In this document: piece by piece, positions 32,227-39,154 of the stretch
Layout of the letters: each line of letters starts with the position of its first letter
Position numbering within the stretch: position 1 is the stretch's first letter
Source of the DNA: an uncultured Granulosicoccaceae bacterium
GTDB taxonomy: Bacteria > Pseudomonadota > Gammaproteobacteria > Granulosicoccales > Granulosicoccaceae
Reading direction: 5' to 3'
NCBI GenBank assembly: GCA_937981955.1
Contig: CALJNA010000175.1
Span: 1 to 39,154, forward strand
DNA: 39,154 nt
Made by a program: the position numbers and the translations under genes
The notes under the pieces: generated by a model
What the model was told of the DNA's origin: nothing
Database searches by the model: none
The model's input: the letters and a program-made list of their open reading frames with translations, nothing else

Positions 32227-33075
32227 ATGCATAATCCATTTTCCGAAATAGCGGCGTTCATCCCGCCCTCAATGATGAAGACCTATGTTGTCCTCATGAT
32301 TTTGTTGGTTATTGGTGGCACCGTGCTCGACATGATGCATAAGCAAAGCGCCAAGTACTTCTTTGCGAACTCTAAAAAAGCTCAAGCGAATGCAAAACAT
32401 AAAGTAGGTGGCGGCAAGAAAGCCGGTCTGGCTGTTAAAACGGTTGCCAATGAAGTACTGACATCATCAGAGTTCTGCAACTCAAAACGTCGTTTGTCGC
32501 ATTTAATGACAATGTACGGCTTTATCTTTTTCGTTGTAACCACCGCCATCCTTATTTTCAAATACACAGGTTCTGGTCAGGAAGCCTCTGGTCTCGTTAC
32601 TTTCCTATGGCACCTCGGTGCTTTGTCATTGTGTGTAGGTGGGTACTGGTTCTGGTTCGCCATCCGAGTGGATGTTGCATCCGAAGGTGTTAAATGGAAT
32701 CAATTCAATGGCCGCGGCGATTTGTTTATTCTTGGTCTTCTGGCAACGGCGACATTTGCACTATTGTGGTCATTCACACAGGCAATTGGTTTAGGTGTTA
32801 TCTCTTACCTGATGTTTGCGTTGTTTATCGTTAGCTCAACCGTTTTGTTTGGTTCGGTTTATTGGTCCAAGTTTGCGCATATGTTTTTCAAACCGGCAGC
32901 CGCGTTTCAAAAGAAAGTGGCGCAGGCAGATGGTTCGAACGAGAACCTGCCATTTGACTATGACCTGACTGATCCTGAACTGCAGGCTAAATTTCCGGAT
33001 CTGCCAACCTACCTTGGTACAAATCCACCTAACATGGGACTCGGCATCAAGCGCGAAGCTCCCCGTCACTACTAA
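32227..33075 (+). CDS. aprM: Adenylylsulfate reductase membrane anchor AprM
   Basis: 282 residues, AGGAA ribosome binding site. Membrane segments at about 19-37, 96-112, 123-145, 165-183 and 189-213, with a basic loop (39-92) after the first and a hydrophilic C-terminal tail (about 214-282). The segment 'MMKTYVVLMILLVIGGTVLDMM' and the respiratory-cytochrome-like core fit AprM, the membrane partner of APS reductase in many sulfur oxidisers that lack QmoABC beside aprBA. It should pass electrons from AprBA to quinone. Its place directly before aprB, same strand, with 29 nt between, makes the call firm. His residues near the membrane (for example H92, H129) are candidate haem or quinone contacts. 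Confidence 0.9.
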   Translation: MHNPFSEIAAFIPPSMMKTYVVLMILLVIGGTVLDMMHKQSAKYFFANSKKAQANAKHKVGGGKKAGLAVKTVANEVLTSSEFCNSKRRLSHLMTMYGFIFFVVTTAILIFKYTGSGQEASGLVTFLWHLGALSLCVGGYWFWFAIRVDVASEGVKWNQFNGRGDLFILGLLATATFALLWSFTQAIGLGVISYLMFALFIVSSTVLFGSVYWSKFAHMFFKPAAAFQKKVAQADGSNENLPFDYDLTDPELQAKFPDLPTYLGTNPPNMGLGIKREAPRHY

Positions 33076-33104
33076 CCGACATTTAAGTTTTCGGAGAATA
33101 TTCA

Positions 33105-33587
33105 ATGCCTACTTTTGTATACATGACTCGTTGTGACGGCTGTGGTCACTGTGTTGATATCTGCCCTTCAGACATCATGCACATCGATACCACGACTCGT
33201 CGCGCTTACAACATTGAGCCAAACATGTGCTGGGAGTGCTACTCGTGCGTTAAGGCTTGTCCACATCAAGCCATTGATGTTCGTGGTTACGCCGATTTTG
33301 CACCACTGGGACATTCTGTACGCGTAAAGCGTGATGAAGAGAAAGGCGTGATCGCCTGGCGCATCAAGTTCCGCAACGGCAAGAAAGACATCGATCTGCT
33401 TGCACCAATCACGACAAAGCCCTGGGGTAGTGCGACACCGCAACTGCGTGATGTAGAACCGCCTTCTCAGGAGCAGCGTGATAGTGAACTGCTGTTTAAC
33501 GAGCCGAAGTACATCCGGTTTGATGACGGTGGTTTGCACACACTTGAGTCCAACGGTCTCGAAATGCGTGAAGGGGTGAGCTACTAA
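33105..33587 (+). CDS. aprB: Adenylylsulfate reductase beta subunit AprB
   Basis: 160 residues. Two [4Fe-4S] ferredoxin motifs: Cys10-13-16-20 ('CDGCGHCVDICP') and Cys42-45-48-52 ('CWECYSCVKACP'), followed by a C-terminal tail that in known structures wraps around AprA. GGAG ribosome binding site. The stop overlaps the aprA start in TAATG, so the two subunits are translationally coupled at equal amounts. Cytoplasmic; it carries electrons from the AprA flavin to AprM. Confidence 0.97.
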   Translation: MPTFVYMTRCDGCGHCVDICPSDIMHIDTTTRRAYNIEPNMCWECYSCVKACPHQAIDVRGYADFAPLGHSVRVKRDEEKGVIAWRIKFRNGKKDIDLLAPITTKPWGSATPQLRDVEPPSQEQRDSELLFNEPKYIRFDDGGLHTLESNGLEMREGVSY

Positions 33588-35470
33588 TGAAATACGATAC
33601 TATCGTTGAAGACGACATAGACATCCTTGTCTGTGGCGCAGGTCTTGGCGGCACCGGTGCAGCATTTGAAGCTCGTTACTGGGGTCAGGACAAAAAGATC
33701 GTTATAGCCGAAAAGGCAAACATCGATCGTTCCGGTGCGGTTGCTCAAGGTCTTTATGCAATCAACTGTTACATGGGAACGCGCTTTGGGGAGAACAACC
33801 CCGAAGATCACGTACGTTATGCCCGAATCGATTTAATGGGTATGGTGCGCGAAGACTTGCTGTTTGATATGGCTCGTCACGTTGACTCTACCGTGCATCA
33901 GTTTGAAGAGTGGGGCTTGCCACTCATGAAAGATCCCAAAACAGAAACCTACCAGCGTGAAGGTCGTTGGCAGATCATGATTCATGGGGAGTCATATAAG
34001 CCCATCGTTGCAGACGCTGCGAAGAAATCAGCCGATCAAGTGTTCAATCGCATTTGTGTCACGCATTTGTTAATGGATGACGCAAAAGAAAATCGCGTAG
34101 CTGGTGCCGTTGGTTTTAATGTCCGAACTGGTAACTACCACGTATTCAAATCGAAAGCCGTTATCGTGGCTGCCGGTGGTGCTTCAAACATTTTCAAGCC
34201 ACGTTCCGTGGGTGAGGGTGCAGGCCGAGTCTGGTATGCACCATGGTCTTCAGGCTCTGCATATGGTCTTTTGATCAACGCAGGTGCGAAAATGACCCAG
34301 ATGGAAAATCGTATCGTACTGGCGCGTTTCAAAGATGGCTACGGTCCGGTAGGCGCATACTTCCTGCATTTAAAAACCTATACCTGCAATGGTCTTGGAG
34401 AAGAATACGAGTCCAAATGGTGGCCTTCTTTGCAAGAAATTGTTGGCAAGGAATACCTCGACCCTGAAGCATCACACCTGAGTCATCGTCCTATCCCCAC
34501 ATGTTTGCGTAACCATGCATTCATCTCGGAAGTGAATGCCGGTCGCGGACCTATCCACATGGTGACCATGGAAGCATTCCAGGATCCACATCTTGAAGAA
34601 ATTGGCTGGCACAACTTTCTGGGTATGACTGTGGGTCAGGCGGTACTGTGGGCTGCAACAGACGTTGACCCGAAATACGAAAACCCGGAACTCACTACAT
34701 CTGAACCATATGTCATGGGATCACACGCCACGGGTTGTGGTGCATGGTGTTCTGGTCCTGCTGATCTTTCGCCACCTGAGTATCAGTGGGGCTACAACCG
34801 TATGACGACCGTTGAAGGTCTGTTCGGTGCAGGCGACGCTGTAGGTGGAACACCTCACGCGTTCTCTTCAGGTTCGTTTACTGAAGGTCGAATCGCGGCG
34901 AAAGCGGCGTGTAAATACATCGATGATGGTAAAGCCGAAGGTATCCGTGTATCTGATGAGCAGATCCAGGGTCGTAAAGAAGAAATTTACAAGCCGATGG
35001 AAACCTATAAGGTTTACCGCAACGAGATCACCGCCGGCTCGGTTAACCCGAACTACATCAACCCACGTCAAGCACTTGATCGCTTGCAGAAACTTATGGA
35101 CGAGTACGCTGGTGGTGTAACGGTCAGTTACATGACCAACGAAAAGCTACTCAACATTGGTCTGAAAAAGATGAAGCTACTCGAAGAAGATCTTGAGAAA
35201 GTGGCTGCAGAAGACATTCACGAACTGCTGCGCGCCTGGGAGATCAAGCACCGACAGTTAACATCTGAAGCTGTTATTCAGCATACCTTGTTCCGTAAAG
35301 AAACTCGTTGGCCTGGATATTACTACCGAGGCGATCACATGAAAGTGGACGACGAGAACTGGCATGTACTCACTGTTTCTCGACGTGACCCTGAGACGGG
35401 TGAATACACGATGGAAAAAGCACCGTGTTATCACTTGATCGATGTTGACGGCAAAGAAAACGTAGCCTGA
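33587..35470 (+). CDS. aprA: Adenylylsulfate reductase alpha subunit AprA
   Basis: 627 residues, full length. FAD-binding fumarate-reductase-like fold: 'ILVCGAGLGGTGAAFEARYW' (13-32), 'RSGAVAQGLYAINCYMG', 'VIVAAGGASNIFKPRS', 'LFGAGDAVGGTPHAFSSGSFTEGRIAAKAAC'. The C-terminal part ('TLFRKETRWPGYYYRGDHMKVDDENWHVLTVSRRDPETGEY') is the AprA-specific end. The enzyme joins AMP and sulfite to form APS in the oxidising direction, which Sat then turns to sulfate and ATP. Last gene before a strong terminator, so aprMBA is a discrete unit. Confidence 0.98.
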   Translation: MKYDTIVEDDIDILVCGAGLGGTGAAFEARYWGQDKKIVIAEKANIDRSGAVAQGLYAINCYMGTRFGENNPEDHVRYARIDLMGMVREDLLFDMARHVDSTVHQFEEWGLPLMKDPKTETYQREGRWQIMIHGESYKPIVADAAKKSADQVFNRICVTHLLMDDAKENRVAGAVGFNVRTGNYHVFKSKAVIVAAGGASNIFKPRSVGEGAGRVWYAPWSSGSAYGLLINAGAKMTQMENRIVLARFKDGYGPVGAYFLHLKTYTCNGLGEEYESKWWPSLQEIVGKEYLDPEASHLSHRPIPTCLRNHAFISEVNAGRGPIHMVTMEAFQDPHLEEIGWHNFLGMTVGQAVLWAATDVDPKYENPELTTSEPYVMGSHATGCGAWCSGPADLSPPEYQWGYNRMTTVEGLFGAGDAVGGTPHAFSSGSFTEGRIAAKAACKYIDDGKAEGIRVSDEQIQGRKEEIYKPMETYKVYRNEITAGSVNPNYINPRQALDRLQKLMDEYAGGVTVSYMTNEKLLNIGLKKMKLLEEDLEKVAAEDIHELLRAWEIKHRQLTSEAVIQHTLFRKETRWPGYYYRGDHMKVDDENWHVLTVSRRDPETGEYTMEKAPCYHLIDVDGKENVA

Positions 35471-35480
35471 TAACAAGAAC

Positions 35481-35511
35481 AAAAGCTGCTGACCATTGTC
35501 AGCAGCTTTTT
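35481..35511 (+). terminator. Rho-independent terminator after aprA
   Basis: Perfect 13-bp stem, AAAAGCTGCTGAC / GTCAGCAGCTTTT, with loop CATT and a run of five T. It begins 10 nt after the aprA stop. The A/T symmetry would let it also act on the opposite strand. Confidence 0.93.
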
Positions 35512-35624
35512 CGAAACAATAAAGCAAGTACTCGTTTTAGCTCTCTCTACGACAACATTTTTGTTGGTCGTTCTTTTACACAGACGCACAAGGGCGGTCT
35601 TTCGTTCTTAAGCGCAAAATTTCT

Positions 35625-35978
35625 ATGAATATAATCGAACATTCAGACGAAGAAATTCTGGCCGAAGCACATCCAATGTGGGAAGACCTGATTAAGTATT
35701 CCAACGAAGGTGAATACGGGAAATTCATTCGCAAATTCTCGTATGAATTGCTGTTTGGTCTTAACGAGGTTGAAATCGGCAAGCAATTCGCAAAAAGTGA
35801 ACTTACTCGCAGCCTCGACCCTAACTATGATTATCTCGGCATTATCCGCCGCGGAGAACATGTGACGGTTTTGTACCGTATGCGCAGCTCTAAAAAGGAA
35901 GGTGAGTGGCTTGGTCGCCTTGTGCTTGGTTACGATAAGGAAGAAGAGATTAAAATTTTTGGTGCATCAATTTTCTAG
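35625..35978 (+). CDS. Conserved-looking small protein, possible NTF2-like fold
   Basis: 117 residues, no signal peptide or membrane segment, acidic. Layout: N-terminal helix 'SDEEILAEAHPMWEDLIKYSNEGEYGKFIRKFS', a middle helix, then beta strands 'YDYLGIIRRGEHVTVLYRMRSSKKEGEWLGRLVLGYDKEEEIKIFGASIF'. Helix-rich start followed by a curved sheet with a 'W.gRLVL.yd....KIfGasi' ending suggests an NTF2/cystatin-like fold, but this is a guess from pattern only. It is the first gene after the apr terminator, same strand, and precedes a SlyD-like FKBP by 89 nt. Function unknown; sulfur-oxidation accessory role possible by position. Confidence 0.75.
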   Translation: MNIIEHSDEEILAEAHPMWEDLIKYSNEGEYGKFIRKFSYELLFGLNEVEIGKQFAKSELTRSLDPNYDYLGIIRRGEHVTVLYRMRSSKKEGEWLGRLVLGYDKEEEIKIFGASIF

Positions 35979-36067
35979 GCATGCTTTTTTACCTGCTTGG
36001 ATTTATTCAGCTTTTTTAGCTTAGGTGTTCGTAAGCACCATAACTTTAACGTCAATGGAGTCAGAAA

Positions 36068-36613
36068 ATGGTTGATATGTCGATGGAAGACCCGGTCACC
36101 GATGGAAAGTTGGTTGAGCTGACTTATAAGGTCATCGATTCAAAAACCAAAAGCGTATTGACCGAAGTCGAGTATCCCATCGGATATGTTCACGGACTAA
36201 ACGAAATACTGGCACCACAGGTCACCGCCGAAATTGAAGGTAAGTTGCCCGGTGACATCATTGAAGTACCCATCGATTGCAATAAGCTGTTTGGTCCTAG
36301 AGATGAATCTTTGGTGGTAACTGACCTTCTTGAAAACGTGCCTGAAGAGTATCGTGAGTTGGGCATGTCGATTCTGATGGAAAACAATGAGGGTAAAACC
36401 AAAACGTTTATCGTGACACGCATGGACGATAAAACGATCACCATTGATGGCAACAATCCATTGTGTGGGCGTGAAGTCATTTTCAAATTGAATATTATTA
36501 CTGTGCGTGATGCAACAGCTGAAGAGTTGGAGCACGGCGGTCCGATTGAAGCAGAGCCGGACATCAGCAAGATTGTTGGAAAGGGTCAGACGGTTAGACC
36601 CATTTCCGGGTAA
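36068..36613 (+). CDS. FKBP-type peptidyl-prolyl isomerase, SlyD-like
   Basis: 181 residues with GGAG ahead of ATG 36068. FKBP half: 'VELTYKVIDSKTKSVLTE', 'IGYVHGLNEILAPQVTAEIEGKLPGDIIEVPI'; inserted IF-type flap: 'PEEYRELGMSILMENNEGKTKTFIVTRMDDKTITID'; C-terminal FKBP strand 'FKLNIITVRDATAEELEHGG'. The usual 'DGNHPLAG' loop reads D-G-N-N-P-L-C-G here, so a His is replaced and a Cys added. No metal-binding His-rich tail as in Escherichia coli SlyD. Cytoplasmic folding helper; its place in the apr neighbourhood, 17 nt before a TPR gene, suggests a dedicated client such as a cofactor-bearing sulfur enzyme. Confidence 0.9.
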   Translation: MVDMSMEDPVTDGKLVELTYKVIDSKTKSVLTEVEYPIGYVHGLNEILAPQVTAEIEGKLPGDIIEVPIDCNKLFGPRDESLVVTDLLENVPEEYRELGMSILMENNEGKTKTFIVTRMDDKTITIDGNNPLCGREVIFKLNIITVRDATAEELEHGGPIEAEPDISKIVGKGQTVRPISG

Positions 36614-36630
36614 GCCAGCGACGCATCATT

Positions 36631-37740
36631 ATGCCTCACCTGTACGCAGAAGCTTTGTTAGCACCGGGACTCGATGTCTCGTTTCAGTGGCGTTATCAGG
36701 GCAACGGGCGTGAATTACTGGGTGTGCTCGATGAAGATTCCCCGGTTCGTGGTGCGCTAGGGCAGGCTATCGAACGTTATGAACGAACTGTTTTTGAACT
36801 TTACCTGAACAAACCCACGCTTATCGAATGGGCGAACTCGCAGGAAAACCTGCAAGACGCCGCTGATCAGCGAGAGTTACGACTTGGTGGTGCGCACGTT
36901 TTCCAGCAATTTATTGAATTGCTGCAAGGCATGCAGATGATGACCGACAGAGAGGATGATCCAGAAAGGCTCTCCTTCATTCATCACAATATTGGTGACG
37001 TGATGGGTTTCATTGGACAGCGCAGTGGCAGTCTTCACTATCTGGAGCAGGCGGCGCTATCGTACGAACAGGCTCTGGAGATACGCACGCAGGAAGATGC
37101 GCCACTGGAGTGGGGCAAGACCACTTACAATTTGGGTATGGTCATGCAAAATATCGGACTTCTCGACGATGACGCCAGCATGCTGAAGCAGGCATTAGCC
37201 TCATGTAAGCAGGCGGTGAATCTGATTCCTCGCGAAGAGGGTAGTACCGAAGAATGGTCTGGCGCTATGTGTACGGTGGGTTCGCTTCTGTATCAGCTTG
37301 GCACTCATCGACGTGGTGCACGGACACTGGAACAGGCGGTGGTCGCGCTACGGAACGCGTTAACTGAAAGACCCATTGAGAAGAATGCGACTTCCTGGGC
37401 TTTAACGCAAAACAATCTGGCCGCAACCATGCAAGCCTTAGGTGAACATGAAGAAGATATTGGTGCATTGGAAGCGTCCATACCACTATACGATGCTACT
37501 TTGAAGGCGGTCAATGCAGATGCACTACCTCTGGTTAACGCGATAATTTCTGCTAACAGAGCCTCGGCAATGTATGCACTTGCGCAGGAGTCTGATTATC
37601 TGGATATGGCGGAAGCATCGGTTGCAGAGTTTGAACGGCTGTGCACATTATTTGATGGAACGGAGTACGAGCATCTCCATAAAAGCGCTCAGGAACGCGC
37701 GCAACGAGGCCGGAAATTGGTCACTTCGTTGCAGGTTTAA
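36631..37740 (+). CDS. TPR-repeat protein
   Basis: 369 residues, soluble, no signal peptide. From about residue 110 to 340 it is built of long TPR-like units of 45-50 residues, recognisable by 'TTYNLGMVMQNIGLLDDDASMLKQALASCKQAV', 'AMCTVGSLLYQLGTHRRGARTLEQAVVALRNAL', and 'TQNNLAATMQALGEHEEDIGALEASIPLYDATL'. The N-terminal 100 residues are unlike TPR and start 'MPHLYAEALLAPGLDVSFQWRYQGNGRELLGVL'. Probably a scaffold for protein binding. 17 nt after the SlyD-like gene and surely cotranscribed. Ribosome binding site weak. Partner unknown. Confidence 0.88.
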   Translation: MPHLYAEALLAPGLDVSFQWRYQGNGRELLGVLDEDSPVRGALGQAIERYERTVFELYLNKPTLIEWANSQENLQDAADQRELRLGGAHVFQQFIELLQGMQMMTDREDDPERLSFIHHNIGDVMGFIGQRSGSLHYLEQAALSYEQALEIRTQEDAPLEWGKTTYNLGMVMQNIGLLDDDASMLKQALASCKQAVNLIPREEGSTEEWSGAMCTVGSLLYQLGTHRRGARTLEQAVVALRNALTERPIEKNATSWALTQNNLAATMQALGEHEEDIGALEASIPLYDATLKAVNADALPLVNAIISANRASAMYALAQESDYLDMAEASVAEFERLCTLFDGTEYEHLHKSAQERAQRGRKLVTSLQV

Positions 37741-37767
37741 ATCGAAATTCGACGTTATTCAACATTG

Positions 37768-37790
37768 TTTTGCCTGTAAAAATGGCAAAA
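37768..37790 (+). promoter_or_regulatory. Hairpin in the leader of the 53-aa gene
   Basis: TTTTGCC / GGCAAAA, 7-bp perfect arms and a 9-nt loop, between the TPR gene stop (37740) and the small gene at 37821. May be a processing or weak termination site for the upstream message; no U-tract long enough for a firm terminator call. Confidence 0.4.
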
Positions 37791-37820
37791 TTGGATTAAG
37801 CAAAGCAAGAGGAAAGAGAC

Positions 37821-37982
37821 ATGAGTGAGCCAAAGAAAGAACGACCTGTAGTACCAGCAGGTGAGTCAAAATACGTTACCACCAGTCAGATGAAACCGAC
37901 TGATAAAGGTTTTGTTGGTTATGAAACCACCTGGAAGCCATTTCAAAAAGAAGTTGAGTACCAGACTCCGAAGAAGCCGTAA
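37821..37982 (+). CDS. 53-aa hydrophilic small protein downstream of the apr cluster
   Basis: Starts ATG 37821 behind a strong ribosome binding site (AGAGGAAAGAG) and ends TAA 37980-37982. Sequence begins 'MSEPKKERPVVPAGESKYV' and ends 'EVEYQTPKKP'. It is rich in Lys, Glu, Pro and Thr with no hydrophobic segment, so it is probably disordered or a small binding peptide. No domain recognised. The ribosome binding site and sensible composition make it likely to be real. Lies 80 nt after the TPR gene, same strand, and may have its own message. Function unknown. Confidence 0.72.
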   Translation: MSEPKKERPVVPAGESKYVTTSQMKPTDKGFVGYETTWKPFQKEVEYQTPKKP

Positions 37983-37998
37983 GAAAATTTTAGCGTTG

Positions 37999-38022
37999 GT
38001 TGCAAGGCCTTGGCCTTGCAAC
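37999..38022. terminator. Probable bidirectional terminator hairpin
   Basis: GTTGCAAGGCC / GGCCTTGCAAC, 11-bp perfect arms with a TT centre (effectively a 10-bp stem and 4-nt loop), between the convergent 53-aa gene and the PLP-enzyme gene. Neither side has a long U-tract, although on the minus strand AAAATTTT follows after a short gap. Confidence 0.6.
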
Positions 38023-38088
38023 TGGTACTAGAAAGTAGAGGTCTTGGTCTCGCAACATTGATAGAACATTTCCATACTTCTAAGCCAA

Positions 38089-39154
38089 TCAAACCAACTT
38101 CCCACGCGCTTCCACAGGAATGACTTGTTCAATATTGTCCCCTCGAACAGCAACTAGCTGATCAAACATATTCACCGACACGCACACGTGGTTCGGAATG
38201 ACCCGCACAATGTCGCCCACTTCGGGTTTATCGTTGCAAGCCGACAAATCCAGAAACCCATGCTCTTCGGCGAATTTGTGAATGCGGGCGGCCGGATGTT
38301 CGATGATGTGTCCAAACCCGTCGAGCCCGCCCGAATCTGTGGTTAGAGTTTTAGAACCTGCATCCAGAATGCCACGCTCTTCACCACCTCGACTGACAAC
38401 GCTGCTATAAACCTGATACGCGCAATCTTCAAGTGTAGCTACACCTGCGTTTATCATCATTCGATCGTTGAATATACAGGTGCCGGCTCGATGTTCTGTG
38501 GCACCCTTTAATTCGCCCAAATGAATAAAATTTGGCGTCCCGCCGGTTGAAACAATCTCTGGTGATAAGCCAATCTCTTTGAGTTTGGATATAACAACAT
38601 CGTGAAACTCTTGTGTTTTCGGCCAAGTATTCAGTGCTGGGTAAAACAGTAAGCCTGCAAAGCGCAACCAGGGTTCGGCTTTTATAACCTCCGCTAGCTT
38701 GAGTACTTCCTGAGGCGTTTCGACACCTGCGCGTTTTTGTCCGGTATCGCACTCGATAAGGACATCCATTGGGCGTTCAGCGAATGCGGCTGCTTTGGCA
38801 TATTCCGCCAGCGATACCGTGTTATCAGCACACACCTTAAGTGGCAATTGTTTTTGCAGAGCACCCAGCTTTCCCGATCGGGCAGCGCCGAGTAGATTGG
38901 TGGCAATAATAATATCGGTGATGCCGGCATTGGCCATGATTTCTGCTTCACCGAGCTTTTGGCATGTGATGCCTTTGGCTCCTGCGTCTATTTGCAATTG
39001 CGCCAGTATTGGCGATTTGTGCGTTTTAATGTGAGGGCGGTTGGACAGTCCTGCCTTGTCGCAGAGTGACTGGGCTTTTTTAATGTTGCGCTCAACCACA
39101 TCCAGATCGATTACCGCGCACGGAGTACCGAAGTTTTCGATAATGTCGTTCTTA
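38089..39154 (-). CDS. D-serine dehydratase / D-threonine aldolase-like PLP enzyme (partial, 5' end cut)
   Basis: Stop at 38089-38091; the frame stays open to the right edge, where it reads 'NDIIENFGTPCAVIDLDVVERN', the normal N-terminal segment of the family. The start codon is therefore beyond the window and the GTG at 39099 is internal. Fold-type III (alanine-racemase-like) barrel: PLP lysine in 'RPHIKTHKS', 'LIECDTGQKRAGV', 'STGGTPNF', 'EHRAGTCIFND', and a C-terminal metal site 'PNHVC' giving His-x-Cys. His-x-Cys matches Zn-dependent D-serine dehydratase, whereas D-threonine aldolases usually have His-x-Asp, so D-serine dehydratase activity is favoured but unproven. Confidence 0.9.
   Translation of the reverse strand, partial: KNDIIENFGTPCAVIDLDVVERNIKKAQSLCDKAGLSNRPHIKTHKSPILAQLQIDAGAKGITCQKLGEAEIMANAGITDIIIATNLLGAARSGKLGALQKQLPLKVCADNTVSLAEYAKAAAFAERPMDVLIECDTGQKRAGVETPQEVLKLAEVIKAEPWLRFAGLLFYPALNTWPKTQEFHDVVISKLKEIGLSPEIVSTGGTPNFIHLGELKGATEHRAGTCIFNDRMMINAGVATLEDCAYQVYSSVVSRGGEERGILDAGSKTLTTDSGGLDGFGHIIEHPAARIHKFAEEHGFLDLSACNDKPEVGDIVRVIPNHVCVSVNMFDQLVAVRGDNIEQVIPVEARGKLV

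Noticed and set aside
32034..32234. 66-codon frame overlapping the aprM leader
   Set aside because: It runs through the structured region and into aprM in another frame, and has a composition unlike a protein.
39097..39099. GTG as the start of the PLP-enzyme gene
   Set aside because: The frame continues to the window edge with family-typical N-terminal residues, so the gene is cut, not complete.

Overview
The window reads as a chromosomal segment of a gammaproteobacterium, probably a marine sulfur-oxidising mixotroph. Support comes from a sat/aprMBA set arranged as in sulfur oxidisers, four solute-binding-protein systems or system parts (TRAP, TTT/Tct, amino-acid-type ABC, plus an EamA exporter), and roughly 48% GC by eye. 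The lineage is an inference from gene content. I see no rRNA, tRNA, IS element, prophage or CRISPR array. Nearly all of the window is ordinary dense coding sequence; the longest gene-free stretches are 860-1596 and 31737-32226.

Left part (1-4150): an EamA transporter on the minus strand, a long gene-poor stretch, then a two-gene unit for a lipoprotein and a large secreted protein. The secreted protein appears to carry a compact copper-amine-oxidase-like domain followed by a proline linker and two lectin/CBM-like repeats.

Nitrogen scavenging block (4150-14811): a LysR regulator diverges from a DUF1445/YcsI protein (D-glutamate cyclase family), a complete TRAP transporter (dctP, dctQ, dctM), a fused 5-oxoprolinase/hydantoinase-type ATPase and an oligopeptidase B-like S9 peptidase. 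The simplest reading is uptake and opening of 5-oxoproline or related lactams. A 21-bp LysR-type palindrome sits between regulator and operon.

Organic-acid block (14816-22455, mostly minus strand): TPP-dependent enzyme, TctC binding protein, a fused TctA-TctB permease, an SDR and a PhyH-type dioxygenase, divergent from a second LysR gene. A 17-bp perfect palindrome lies between the divergent genes.

Middle part (22499-30512): MocA-like nucleotidyltransferase, a divergent amino-acid-type ABC importer with an LLM flavin oxidoreductase, an overlapping pair of lipoprotein genes (one an intact M23 peptidase), a Gfo/Idh/MocA dehydrogenase, a metallophosphoesterase with an altered GNHD motif, and a MazG-like pyrophosphohydrolase.

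Sulfur block (30543-37982): sat on the minus strand, divergent from aprM-aprB-aprA, which ends in a strong terminator. It is followed by a 117-aa protein, a SlyD-like FKBP, a TPR protein and a 53-aa small protein with a strong ribosome binding site. These enzymes oxidise sulfite via APS to sulfate with ATP formation; the followers are candidates for accessory factors. The right edge cuts a D-serine dehydratase/D-threonine aldolase-like gene.
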